Origin: Sanguinoderma infundibulare
Lineage: Eukaryota > Basidiomycota > Agaricomycetes > Polyporales > Polyporaceae
Direction of reading: 5' to 3'
Assembly (NCBI GenBank): GCA_032821775.1
Contig: JAVLRN010000005.1
Location: 1,736,001 to 1,800,000, forward strand
Length of the DNA: 64,000 bases
The position numbers and the translations under genes were made by a program. Below are positions 48,361-58,628 of the stretch, one piece after another. The notes below the pieces were generated by a model. It was given only the letters and a program-made list of their open reading frames with translations, was not told where the DNA came from and did not search any database. The number at the start of each line of letters is the position of its first letter. The first letter of the stretch is position 1.

Positions 48361-48766
48361 ATGCCTTTCACCGCGTCAGACATCTGCAAGGTCGGTCCGT
48401 CGTCGTTGCCCGCGTTTCTCTGGCGTACTGACCTTCTCTTGTAGATTATGTGCGTTCCCACCCCACCGTGTTTGAGTTGAGACACTGAGCTCGCCGTTCC
48501 CCATAGTTTTGCCATCATACTACCCCCGCTGGGAGTATTCCTAGAGCGTGGTTGCGGCGCAGACTTCCTGATCAACATTCTTCTGGTGAGCTCCCGCCAA
48601 GTTCATCTTTACGCCGTTTTGCATACTGACCATCTCCCCCACAGACAATCTTGGGCTACATGTACGCCACTCTTCCCATGTTTCCTACGAGTTCCGAGCT
48701 GAAACTGACTTTCTCGTCGCTAGCCCCGGTATCATTCACGCGCTCTACATCATTCTCAAGTATTAG
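48361..48766 (+). CDS. PMP3: PMP3/UPF0057 plasma-membrane proteolipid
   Basis: Five exons: 48361-48390, 48445-48449 (5 nt), 48507-48585, 48645-48661 (17 nt), 48724-48766 (57 aa). Pmp3 proteins are tiny two-helix plasma-membrane proteins that limit hyperpolarisation and cation influx. The protein reads MPFTASDICK, then II from the 5-nt exon plus one base, then FAIILPPLGVFLERGC, DFLINILLTILGYIPGIIHA and YIILKY. These are the standard family blocks and the length is exact. Without the 5-nt exon the frame breaks. All introns are GT-AG, 54-62 bp. Confidence 0.92.
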
Positions 48767-49144
48767 GCGGGGGTGCCCCAGCGCACCCCGTCCATTACCC
48801 CCGCTCACGACCTTCATGAGTTCATGACGGACAAGGCCTTGCAAGGGACCTCTAAATTCGAATGTCGTGTAGTCATCACTGTATCGATACCCCTCCACGG
48901 GAACTTTTACCAAGACACGTTCTCTGCTCTTCATCCTTGGCGTGCCACCACGAACGTGAAACGTTGAACGTGTATGCATCAACCCCGTGAAGAACACGTT
49001 CAGAGGGCACGATCTAAGTGTATGCTATATGCGAGGAAATGCTAACGGCTACAGGCAGGGCAGGACTCTAAGCACTCTACGGATGAAAGACATTACTCGT
49101 ACATTAATTGCTTTCCGTGTCCGTGGCGTCGGGGCCTAACCAAG
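48767..49144. other. PMP3 / GCD6 convergent spacer
   Basis: This is 378 bp of 3' flank for PMP3 (+) and GCD6 (-). No other feature seen. Confidence 0.5.
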
Positions 49145-52100
49145 TCACTCATCCTCGGCGGCCCCGTCAGGCTTCTGACCTGCCTTGCCTGTCGTCGTGG
49201 GGGCTGGTGGTGCAGCCGCGTTCAGCGTGGTGGTCTTGGCAGGAGCTTGGGCCGGAACTTCATCTTCACCGGTCTCATAATCGTCCGAGTCTCCCTCGCT
49301 TTCGGAACCTTCCGACTCTGGCCCGGCCGGCTTTGCAGATTGAGATCCAGAGGCGGCATGAGGTTGTGGAGGGGTTGAGGAAGATGCCGGTTTCGCAGTC
49401 GTGGGGACGTCCTCGCTCTCGTCGCTGTCCTCTTCGGAGCCTTCCTCGCTTTCCTCCTCGCCCTCGCTTTCCACCTTTTTGGTTGCAGGCTTCGCCGACG
49501 CATCTTTGGGAGCAGGCTGCTTCTTCTCGTCTTCGCTCTCGTCTTCGCTCTCGTCTTCGCTCTCTGCCTCGCTCTCTTCCTCGCTCTCCTCGTCCGACTC
49601 GAATTGCTCGATCATCTTCGCGCCCACAGCCCAGCACTTCCTCACGCCCTCCAAGAGCGTCGAGCCCGGCTTCACCCCCTCGCCCCTCGCCGCCGGCGAC
49701 GTGTGCCATGCGCGGATGTCGTCCTCCTCGACCAGGTCCTGCTGGTACAGCTGCGCGAGCACCTGCGCAAACAGCGGCTGCCTCGGCCCCGCGGCGGCAC
49801 AATGATACTGAAGCACCTCCACGGTCTCTACCGGGTCGACGCCGCCGATCTTGTTGATGAGCGGACCCCACCGCTTGACCATCTTCGCGATCTCCAGGCG
49901 CTGTGCAGCAGGGTCCCCAGGAACGAGGGGGATCCGATCGACGATTGCGCCTACGACCGCTTCGCGTACCCTGCGCAAGGGCACGTTGGAAGCCATGCGA
50001 AGCGTCTTGAGCTCGACGGCGGCGTTCTCGACCGAGTGGCCCTCGGCGAACGCGCGCTCGAGTGACTGCAAGACCTCGGAGCGGAACTCGGTTTCGGCGG
50101 CCGCAGAAGAGAGCGTGTGGATGGCGGAGGTCTGTGCGGAGGGGTCGACAGAGGACGACAGAGATATGGAGGGACCGGAGGCCGAGGTGGCGGAGGAAGT
50201 GCGAGATAAGGTGTGCATACCCGGGAAGTCGGACTCGGTTTCGGTGTCAGAGGCCGACGTTGTCGATCCACCATCAGAGAGCTCAAGGTCAGATGCGATG
50301 TCACCTATTATTTACACGTTGGTTAATGTGAGGCATTGGCATTCCACGTGCGTGTCATCGACGCACCCATTCGCATGAGCCTCTGGTTGTGATAAGACTC
50401 CCGCTCGTCCAACTCTTCCTCGTCATCTGGTAAAGGATGTGGCCAGACAAGCGCATTAGAGTCTTTGCCCACAATCTGAGTAGCATCCGCTTGGTCTATA
50501 CACAACCATAATCAACGTCTGACCGTCAGCAGCAAAGTAAGTATACGTACGAGCTTCCACCTCCTCGAGCTCCGAATCGGTGTCCTCATCGTCGCCGTCC
50601 GACCCATTCCTCTCGGCCCGCGGTCGCGCTTCCCGCTTCTTGGAAACACGCTCGAATTTCCTCAGCCTCGCGTTCGCTCCGATCACGACACCGTCCGCGA
50701 TGAGACATCCTCGCGGTACTCCGCAGCCGTCTCCCAGCTTGACGCGAGTCCCGATAATGCTGCCCTCGACGACGGCGCCCGCTCCAACGTGTGTGTCGTC
50801 GAAAACGTACGCATCGCGCAGAAGGGCCCCTGGCCCGATCGTGCACCGCTGGCCGATGACAGAGGAATGGATGGAAGCGTTGGCGGAGATGATGGTATGT
50901 GAACCGATGAGCGTGTTATTGCCGATTTTGCATGTCCTGGATGAATGGACGAACGAGGTTCGAAGATGAGCGGGCGGTCAGCGAGCCCATGTCGAAAGAC
51001 ACAAGAATCGCGTACCGTGAAAGGGAGACGGAATTATCCTTCGCGATGTACTTGTTGCCCCGCAAGTGCTCGTAGAGGTGACCACCGGGGTGGTTGTCAT
51101 CAGGCACGAGCGGAAACGTCCATCTTGACAGGATGTCCTTGCTGCAATACGAATTTCGGAGTTAGACAAGAACGAATGCTAGAAGCATAATAGGAACAGC
51201 GACGGGAACCGGGCATGTTGACATGATTACAATACCACATTGCGAAGAAGGGAACATACCTGACAGCGTCGTAACTGCGAGTGTCGGCAACCCGTGCGGC
51301 GTAGCCGTCCTTCGCGACATAACAATGGATGTTCTTCATAAGGAGATCAGATGTGAGAACGCCGTGGACGAAGTCTCGCCGGATATCCCCGTAATCGAAG
51401 TTGTCCTGGAATAACGACGGTACCTGCATCATTTACACAGTATGTCGTTGTCAGTGGCGTGATCTAGGAGAACATGCATGAACGGCGTCCTGACCTCGAC
51501 CGAGCAAACGTCTATCGAGCAGTCGATGAGGTCATACCGGACCTCCACTTCTGGGTGCTCAGCGAGGATCTCCCGGGGAATGGTGACGTGCGATTTGGCA
51601 GGGTATCCGACGACTGGCTCGTAGTGCAAGCATTCATGGGTATTCGGGTCGAGCACGTACACCCCGGATTCGCCTCTCGACCTGTACGCGCATGCACCAA
51701 TCAGTCCAGACTGGTTCACATTCCTTCCGCCAAATATTGCGTTACGATGTCGCTTAGACGAACTACTCACCTCGTTCGATGTGAAGCCCCGCTCTCCTTC
51801 ACGACCATGGTCATGATCGCGTCCTTGTTCGTCCGCCTGCGCTCCTTGTGAACGCGCACGACCTCGTCGATCCGCACGTTGCTGACGAGGTCGCCCGTGA
51901 CGAGCACGAAATCCGAGGTGATGATTTGATGGGTGTAAATGTCGCGCATCGCGTCTCCCGGCGAGAACGTCTCCTTCGCCGTCACGATCGGTACAATCTT
52001 CAGGCCTGTGCTCGGCTTCGACCATTTTGAATCGCTGTTGAGCGTTGGGGATGGGGGCGCGTGACAAAAGCAAGAGGGAGGAGGACAGGGAAGATGAGGA

Positions 52101-52443
52101 AGAGGGAGTGCAAGCGAAAGGCACGAGGAAGCGTACCGGATAGCGGCCTTCACCTGGTCAGCGTACGACCGACATATGACGAAGATCTCTTGCACGCCCG
52201 CAAGAGCGAGACTCTCGAACGTCCAATCCAACAGAGTCGCATTGCATATGGGCAACAAGCACTGTACGGGACGGTGATAATTGGTCCGGGCTTGGGATGG
52301 GAGCGGGGGGAACGTACCCTTGGTTTCCCCACAGTCAACGGCTTGAAGCGTTTGTTGAAGCTGTCTGCGAGAATGACAGCCTGCAAGACCTCGTCTTCGT
52401 CTGCGATGTCTTTTTCTTTGCCCGAGGATGATTTTGGAGGCAT
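49145..52443 (-). CDS. GCD6: eIF2B epsilon subunit (GDP-GTP exchange factor catalytic subunit)
   Basis: Nine exons: 52443-52318, 52261-52137, 52034-51771, 51681-51495, 51423-51260, 51141-51016, 50936-50551, 50495-50367, 50304-49145 (888 aa; usual about 710-750). It recharges eIF2 with GTP in translation initiation. The order is a nucleotidyltransferase-like domain (VLQAVILADSFNKRFKPLT; no metal-binding motif expected), DLIDCSIDVCSVE, FPLVPDDNHPGG, then left-handed beta-helix hexapeptides (IGNNTLIGSHTIIS, IGQRCTIGPGALL, VGAGAVVEGSIIG). A C-terminal W2/HEAT domain carries the acidic-aromatic boxes (LVEEDDIRAW, CWAVGAKMIEQFESDEE). A ~140-residue Glu/Ser-rich tail follows W2, encoded partly by 12-bp tandem repeats. 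Confidence 0.94.
49527..49586. repeat. 12-bp tandem repeat inside the GCD6 tail
   Basis: Unit TCGTCTTCGCTC: three exact copies (49527-49562) followed by two diverged copies (to 49586). On the minus strand it encodes repeated Glu-Ser-Glu-Asp (SEDE) units of the acidic tail. It is a likely source of length variation. Confidence 0.85.
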
Positions 52444-53046
52444 GATGGTGTAGGAACGAAATATCGCACAGCGGCGAGACGAGCGTTCACGTCAAATATG
52501 ACTCGATCATCACATGCAGGCAATCCTGAACCAGTCGCAATCGTGCGCTACAAGCTGCAACACGCCATAGTAGTAGTACGCTCAGAACAGGTAGCAATGA
52601 ACCACATGTGAATTGCAAGACAACAATGACAGCCGACATACGACTGTGTGCCTCATCATCGGTGGGCATCTGTGACCAGAGAGCAAGGAAACGGATGATG
52701 ATTACACGAAGCCATATAGACACACGCGCGAGCACGATCCAGTGAGATAATGAAAGTGGGTATGAGGATATCACCTATCCAGTCGACATTAGGCTGAGTC
52801 ACAGCGGATGACGGCGATGTGTAGGTATGAGGCGTAATCGTACGAGAAAGCAAAAAGCAGACTACATCCGCGTCGTAAACTAGTAGCGAAAGAGCGAAGA
52901 AAAAAACAAGTGAGAAATCCACTATCATGGACGTGGACGGGACATGGGGACGTAGAAGGGGCGCAGAGGGTTGTGAACGGACATTAGAGATGGCACGGGC
53001 TCGTCACGGTCGTAATAAGGTATGCGGAAGATTTTCAGAACCATGC
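52444..53046. other. GCD6 upstream region
   Basis: This is 603 bp between the GCD6 start and the stop of the next minus-strand gene. No supported gene; it must hold the GCD6 promoter. Confidence 0.45.
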
Positions 53047-54242
53047 TCATGCAGCTGCCGCAACGACAGGGGCAGCAGGCGGCGCCTCGACCTTGGGCTC
53101 TTCTGACGCGGCGGGTGCAGCCTCAGACGACTCGGCAGCGGGAGCCTCGGCAGCGGGGTTCTCAAGGGGCGCAACGGGAGCAGGCTCCTCGATCTTCGGG
53201 GGGTTCTCCTCGACCTTGGGAGGTGTGTTGTGCTCAGCCTTAGGCTTCGGCTTGAAGAAGTCGCCGACGCGAGCCGACAGCCGGCGGCCGACCTTAGCCT
53301 TCTTCTCGTCCTTCTTGTCTTCCTTCTTTTCCTCCTTCTTGACCAATGTCAGCTTAGTACGCAAGCTCGGTCCGAAGAGATACATCGCAACTGACCTTCT
53401 CATCCTTAGGCGCCTCCCCCTCCGCAGAGGTCTCAGCGGGCGCCTCAGCAGCAGGCGCCTCAGCAGGGGCAGCAGTCTCGCTATCAACTCGTCAGTTCGT
53501 CCTGTCAACTCTCAGACAATGAGCGACCTACGTCTCCTTAGCAGGCTCGTCAGCGGGAGCCTCCTCGGTCTTGGGGGCATCACCAGCCTCAGCGGCAGGC
53601 TCCTTGGGAGCCTCCTCAGCGGTCTGGACGACACGGTGAACACAACAATGAAAGGGACGACCCGGATAAAACGTACCTCTTCCTTCTTCTCGGTCTTCTT
53701 AGCCTTCTCCTTGGGCTTCTTCTCGGTCTTCTCCTTCTTGTCACCCTTGAAGGGAGCAAGGAGCTTAGCGAGGAGAGAGGGGCTCTTGGGACGGTCCTCC
53801 TTCTTGACATCGGCACCCTCGGCCTAGACAGAAGACATAGCATCAGGGACATAAAGAGAAGATTGTTCAGGTGACAGACTTACGGCCTTGGCCTCCTCGG
53901 TAGCAGCAGCGGGAGCCTCCTCATCGGCCTTGGGAGCCTCAGCGGCGGCTTCAGCGGCAGGCGCCTCAGCAGCGGGCGCAGCCTAAACAGGAACCAACGA
54001 CACGATCAGAGAACGGTTGCGACGTCAGGCATTAGACAACCAACGTACCTCTTCCTTGGTCTCCTCCTTCGGCGCCTCCTACCCACGACATGAGAAAAGA
54101 AATAGGAAAGATCGTCACATGGACTTACAGCAGCAGGAGCCTCAGGAGCGGGCTCGGTCGCGGGAGTAGCATCAGCAGCGGGAGCCTCGACTGGCTTGGT
54201 CTCCTCGACGGGGACAGCGGGGGCAGCAGCGGTCTCAGACAT
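53047..54242 (-). CDS. Acidic Ala/Glu/Pro/Lys-rich disordered protein, family not recognised
   Basis: Seven exons: 54242-54129, 54078-54049 (30 nt), 53982-53884, 53823-53677, 53623-53532, 53480-53396, 53337-53047 (285 aa). Most of the chain repeats EAPAAE-like units. Two basic, hydrophobic islands stand out: SPSLLAKLLAPFKGDKKEK near residue 95, and VGRRLSARVGDFFKPKPK near residue 205. Such basic amphipathic segments in an acidic chain could bind membranes, but this is only inference. Codon use is extremely uniform (GCT/GCC, GAG, AAG, CCC), as in highly expressed fungal genes. Most introns are phase 0, so exons could be lost without shifting frame. I do not know the function. Confidence 0.75.
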
Positions 54243-55784
54243 TATTGAAGACTTAGGGGGTCGTGAGCTGGAAGTCGGGATGATACGTAGTCAGACGACA
54301 CGGCTCGATAAAGCGAAACAAGGGCAAGAAAGAGGCCTTGTGGCGCGCTCGAGGCGCACCGGAAGAGAAGGGAGACTGGGGAGGGCTGAAAGACTCACAA
54401 TAGTGGTATATGGGAAGAGAGCGAGGGCGCTGTGGCCTTGCTTGCTGCAGGGAAGGAGAGAGAACGAGAGAGAAAGAGAGATAGGGAGAGAATAAGCCTG
54501 GAAGACGGCGCCCTTCTTATCCTTAAACAGTCCGAACAAACAAGCCTAAACTAAATTTGGCGGGTTCATGTTCAGGTCTTCCTAAACGAGCCACGCGCCA
54601 GTGGTCTCGCATGCTGTTACATCGCTCGATCAGAGATATCACTTTAGCCGCAATGGCTCATCCCTCTCTTCACGAACGTCTGCTCGCTCGGACGCCTCTG
54701 GTGTGGCCTCCGTTGCATCCCAGTGCGCGCGGCTGGATAGGTTGCTTCGAGCGGCAGGGCACGGACTGGGACAGAGGACGGTGGGAAAGCGGTTCACAAG
54801 GGGACAAAAATTGAATTGATTTGGCAGGAGCCGAAAGAATGTGTCCAGTTCGTGTTCCGGTGGGCTAGCGACGATCGGGAATCATTGGCGTCCAGCGGCG
54901 TGCTCCAGCCTCCTAACGGCCTGTCCTCCTGCGTCTCCCGAGTCGGCGGAGACCATGCACACCACACAGGGGTGCGCAATACTCCCCTCTGCGTCACCCA
55001 TTGCGCCCTGCTGCTGGGAGCGGGACGGACGTGGCGGGCGAGATGTCTTGGCCGGATCCATTTGCGCTTCTATTCTTGCGGGTAAGCGTCGGAAGAGACC
55101 ACTGTCTGGACTGTGTGACTCGGCGAGAGGGAGGCGTTTCAAATTAGCAGATTTCCGCGTGGAAGCCCGGAAGCGCGCCATTCTACGTAACTGCTCCCTT
55201 TGGCATGCACACCTGCTCAGTCCCTGCTGTAGCCTAAAGCCGCTGTCCAGCGGCCGGCGCCGACCTTCCCACACCTCCGTCCCTCGCGCGTCCCTCCCGC
55301 CGCTGGCCCGCCACCTTTCAAGAGGGCCTTTCAATTCTAATCCCACCGCGTTTACTAACCAAGTCGCTTGTCCAGATGCTGAATTCTCCTCGTCACTACT
55401 GCGCTGGCTTGTATGCGCCTCCGTCTGCATACTGCACCAGATGGCCGTGACTCTAGGCCGGTGCGACACGCACCTTACAATAACAGGACTGTCTTACTCG
55501 ATGGTAAGTAGTGCCCGTCGTGAACCGTGAACCATGAAACTCGCACCGCCGACATCCGTTTCCATGCCCTCTTTCTTAATCGCAGACTTTTGAACAAAAA
55601 ACAATAGAAGCCATCGCGCTACTACACAAAGCGACTTGCACTTGTTGCAACCTCCTTGCGGTGTCAGGGCACAACCCCAGCACTTATATCTTTCAGTCCT
55701 CGGCACCATGGTCCTCCACCTCTGTTTCTCGCCGGTCAATTATACCTCTCCTCACGCATACTCACTGCTCGCTGACGTCCCGAC
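54243..55784. other. 1.5-kb divergent intergenic region
   Basis: This lies between the Ala/Glu-rich gene (-) and the first SUR7-like gene (+). A purine-rich run lies at 54460-54500. Open frames at 54841-55530 overlap on both strands and show no motif. The last 120 bp are the leader/promoter shared in sequence with the second SUR7-like gene. No other gene supported. Confidence 0.45.
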
Positions 55785-55797
55785 ATGTGGGCCTTGA
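55708..55797 (+). promoter_or_regulatory. Upstream reading frame overlapping the SUR7-like gene 1 start
   Basis: The frame starts in a strong context (GCACCATGG), runs 29 codons and ends at TGA 55795-55797, overlapping the main ATG at 55785 by 13 nt. A TATA-like CTTATAT lies about 20 bp upstream, so transcription may begin near or after this ATG. The frame has a counterpart before the paralog. Confidence 0.4.
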
Positions 55798-56680
55798 TAC
55801 GTCGCCTCGTCCTGTCCACCTGGCTCCCGCCGATCTTGTTATCTACCGCCTGGTTATTCCTGTTCCTCGTGTCGATAACGCCACAGCTCGCCAAGGGCAT
55901 CTACTTCGTCCAAATTGCGGTCGATGCTTCGTCTTCACTCGTGCGTAGCGACGTGAGCGATTCTATTCGTTTCGGCGTGTGGGGGTACTGTTCCAGCGGT
56001 TTGGATGTTTCGTGAGTCCCATTTCCTCGCACTTCGTCGTTCCCTCAGATATGCTCACGCCACTGCCCTGTCATCACCCAGGAGTTTTGGCATTACTCAC
56101 GATAGTGCTGGAGGGTGTAGCCCCCGCCATCTCGGATACCAAATCGACTCGGAAGTGGCCAAAGCTCTTCACGTGGAGTCCCTCGCCAACGCCATCTCGG
56201 GTTTCGTGTCCGCCGCGCTGGGCTTCCATGTAGTCGGTATGTCATCAGTCGAATAAGCGTCGTTGGCGACTCATCTTAGACACCTTTTGCTTTCTAGGCG
56301 ATGTTTTGGCCTTCATCGCCATCATCATTTATTTCATGCCCTCTCGTCTCAAGCTTATGACTTGTGACAAGCGCCGTTTCCGGACCTCGTTTGTTGACTT
56401 GGCATTCGTTGTCGCTACCGGACTGGCATTCTGTACGACCTTTTTGGCGTTTATCTTCGACCTCGCATTTGTCTCCCATGTGAGGAGCACGATAAACAAG
56501 GTCGGCGATGGCCTGGTTCAAGTCAGTTGGGGAAGTGCTGTACGTCGTCACAGTCGCCACCTTTGCGCGTTTGATGTTACTGAATGGCATTATCAGACGT
56601 GGTTGACTTTGGCTGCCTCAGTCATGCTTGCCGCTGTTCTAGTTTTATACCGTCTTAACAAGGAGAAGCTTACAGAGTAG
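55785..56680 (+). CDS. SUR7/PalI-like four-helix membrane protein, paralog 1
   Basis: Four exons: 55785-56011, 56082-56236, 56298-56539, 56597-56680 (235 aa). The layout is an N-terminal signal-anchor helix (LPPILLSTAWLFLFLVSI), an extracellular loop with the family signature FGVWGYCSSG, then three more helices (around DVLAFIAIIIYF, FVVATGLAFCTTFLAFIFDL and LTLAASVMLAAVLVLY). SUR7/PalI proteins mark eisosomes or take part in alkaline-pH sensing at the plasma membrane; which applies here is unknown. A final intron from GTAGGT at 56679 could replace the TAG stop and add about eight residues, so the C-terminus is uncertain. Confidence 0.82.
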
Positions 56681-57525
56681 GTCATACTATTCCTTTGCCT
56701 CTTCACGTTTACTTCGTTCTAATATCCCCCTCATATAGTCTTCCAGACTCGGCCTTGAGTTGATGTCCAGCCAAATATGCAATCTCTCATTAATCGTATC
56801 TCTGCGTCGTATTATGAACCTCAGTTATACAAGCCACATGGTCATTCATACGTTTCTCGTCGTCAGGTTAACGTACTTAATTCGTAGATCGAAAGTCTGT
56901 GGTCGCCTCGATGGGGCCTCGTACTCCATGCTCTGATTAGAACGTCCCATATGTACTGTAGCAGCCTTATTTTCTTGTATGGTTATCTTCTGCTACTCGG
57001 TTCTGTACGGTACAACTGTCACGCATGCGACACTGTCTTGTTCCCAAGATCTCACTTGTAGCCTGTAGAACAACAGCAGTTGTTCTAAACTAGTAAGTAC
57101 AGTACAGCTGTTTCAGGGTGATTTACACAAACCACGTAATGGATTGTGGAATCCGGACGCTGTGGCGGGAACCCGCGCACTTATGCTGTAGAGGCCGAGG
57201 GTCGTGGCTTCGCACTAGGCAGACGTGTACCCATACCATGCATTCGCCGTGCGTATCTGCGAGCCATATACTCTGTCATTATCCGATGGCAGTGCACCAT
57301 TGGGCGTGACGAATGAGCTCCAACTATGGAAACCATCCTACTATATTCACGTATCCTACTTCGTCGCAAGGCAACCGCGGACAGTCGTTGCAAGCTTCCT
57401 CCAGAGCCCGCAACCCGAACACTTATATATCGTTGAATCCTTAGCACCATGTTTCTCCCCCTCTGTTTCTCGCTGGTCGAGTACACTGCTCCTCGCCCAT
57501 ACTCCCGGCTGGCCGACGTTCCGAT
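56681..57525. other. Spacer between the two SUR7-like paralogs
   Basis: This is 845 bp holding the 3' flank of paralog 1 and the promoter of paralog 2. It is AT-richer than the genes. No further gene seen. Confidence 0.45.
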
Positions 57526-57535
57526 ATGCCCTTGA
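57449..57535 (+). promoter_or_regulatory. Upstream reading frame overlapping the SUR7-like gene 2 start
   Basis: The frame starts at GCACCATGT, has 28 codons, and ends at TGA 57533-57535, overlapping the main ATG at 57526 by 10 nt. It has the same relative frame as the one before paralog 1 and shares LCFS, the YS-x-LADVP block and a final Pro. Confidence 0.4.
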
Positions 57536-58628
57536 TCCCTCGCGTGGCCAGTCGCGTGGTCGCGGTCCTGTCGAGCTGGCTACCGCCGATCTTGCTCATC
57601 ATTGCCGGCATCTTAATGGCGATCGTGTCGACAACACCAAAACCTGATCAGAGCCTTTACCTCTTCCAAATCGAGCTCGACCTTTCGTCTTCGCTGTTGA
57701 ACAGCGGCGTGGACGATGTCGTGCGTTTCGGTGTTTGGGGATTTTGTTCCAGCGGTTTGGAGGCTTCGTGCGTTATCGTTTTTCCCCACCTTCGACGTCT
57801 GTGCTTACGCTGCGCACCCAGGCTCTTTGGTATTGCTCACGACCAGCTGACTGCCGCGGGGTGCGGCACTTGGTCCCAACTCAACTCACCAATATTCACA
57901 GCACTTCGCCTGGACAAACTTATCGGCTCCATCTCCGGCACCCTTGCTGGTGCGCTGGTCTTACATATCGTTGGTATGTCATGAGTGGAACGCGCGTTGT
58001 GGCGACCCATCTTCCTTCTAGGTGCTGTTCTCTCCTTCACCGCTCTGGTCTTTTACCTCGGGATCGTTTTGCTCGACATTCTGAAGAGGCCCCTTGGCGG
58101 AAAAGTTGGCTCGTTTGTCGACTTTCTCTTCGTTGTCCTTACCGGAGTGGCGTTCGGTACAACGATGGTGTCATTCATTCTCGACGTCGTCTTTGCCTCC
58201 TTTACGGGCACTCTCGAAGAGACCGGCCTCATTGAATCCAGTTCGGGAAATGGAGTGAGTCACCACAGCGGTCGCCTTTACGCATACGGTGTCGCTGATA
58301 GGTGTTATCGTTAGACGTGGTTCACTTTGGCTGCCGCGATTGTCCTTCTTGTTGCGGTTATATTCGCTTACCTCTGGAACCGCCGCCGCAAGAAAGAGCG
58401 TAAGCGGAGGTAAGTCGCAGACGCCTTTCTCTCGGTGCATTCACCTAGCCATGCTTATCGTCTTCGTGCAGGACTGGACCCGAAATGAGATTCGATGGGA
58501 ATCGGTTTGTACTAGTCAACGCCGAGTCCAAAGAGAAGGAGTTACCTCCAGTTTTCAAAGAAAAAAAATCCTCCCCCCACTACTCCCAACACTGCTCGTA
58601 CAGTCACGAATTCCAACGAGGGTCCTGA
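57526..58628 (+). CDS. SUR7/PalI-like four-helix membrane protein, paralog 2
   Basis: Five exons: 57526-57767, 57822-57973, 58022-58254, 58315-58409, 58472-58628 (292 aa). The topology matches paralog 1: first helix LPPILLIIAGILMAIV, loop with FGVWGFCSSG, helices at VLSFTALVFYLGIVLLDIL, FLFVVLTGVAFGTTMVSFI and TLAAAIVLLVAVIFAYLW, then a very basic stretch NRRRKKERKRR. The first three introns fall at the same places and phases as in paralog 1. A fifth exon adds a cytosolic tail with MRFDGNRFVLVNAESKEKE. Without the last splice the protein would stop at TAA 58410-58412. Confidence 0.83.

Larger units (their letters stand above)
55660..57010. repeat. Tandem duplication, unit 1 (SUR7-like gene with flanks)
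   Basis: This unit resembles 57405-58815. Similarity extends beyond the coding exons. The leaders share CTTATAT, GCACCATG and CTCTGTTTCTCGC in the same order. The downstream flanks share TTATCTTCTGCTACTCG versus TTATCTGCTGCTCG followed by TTCTGTAC. The introns are at matching positions. Limits are approximate. Confidence 0.7.
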
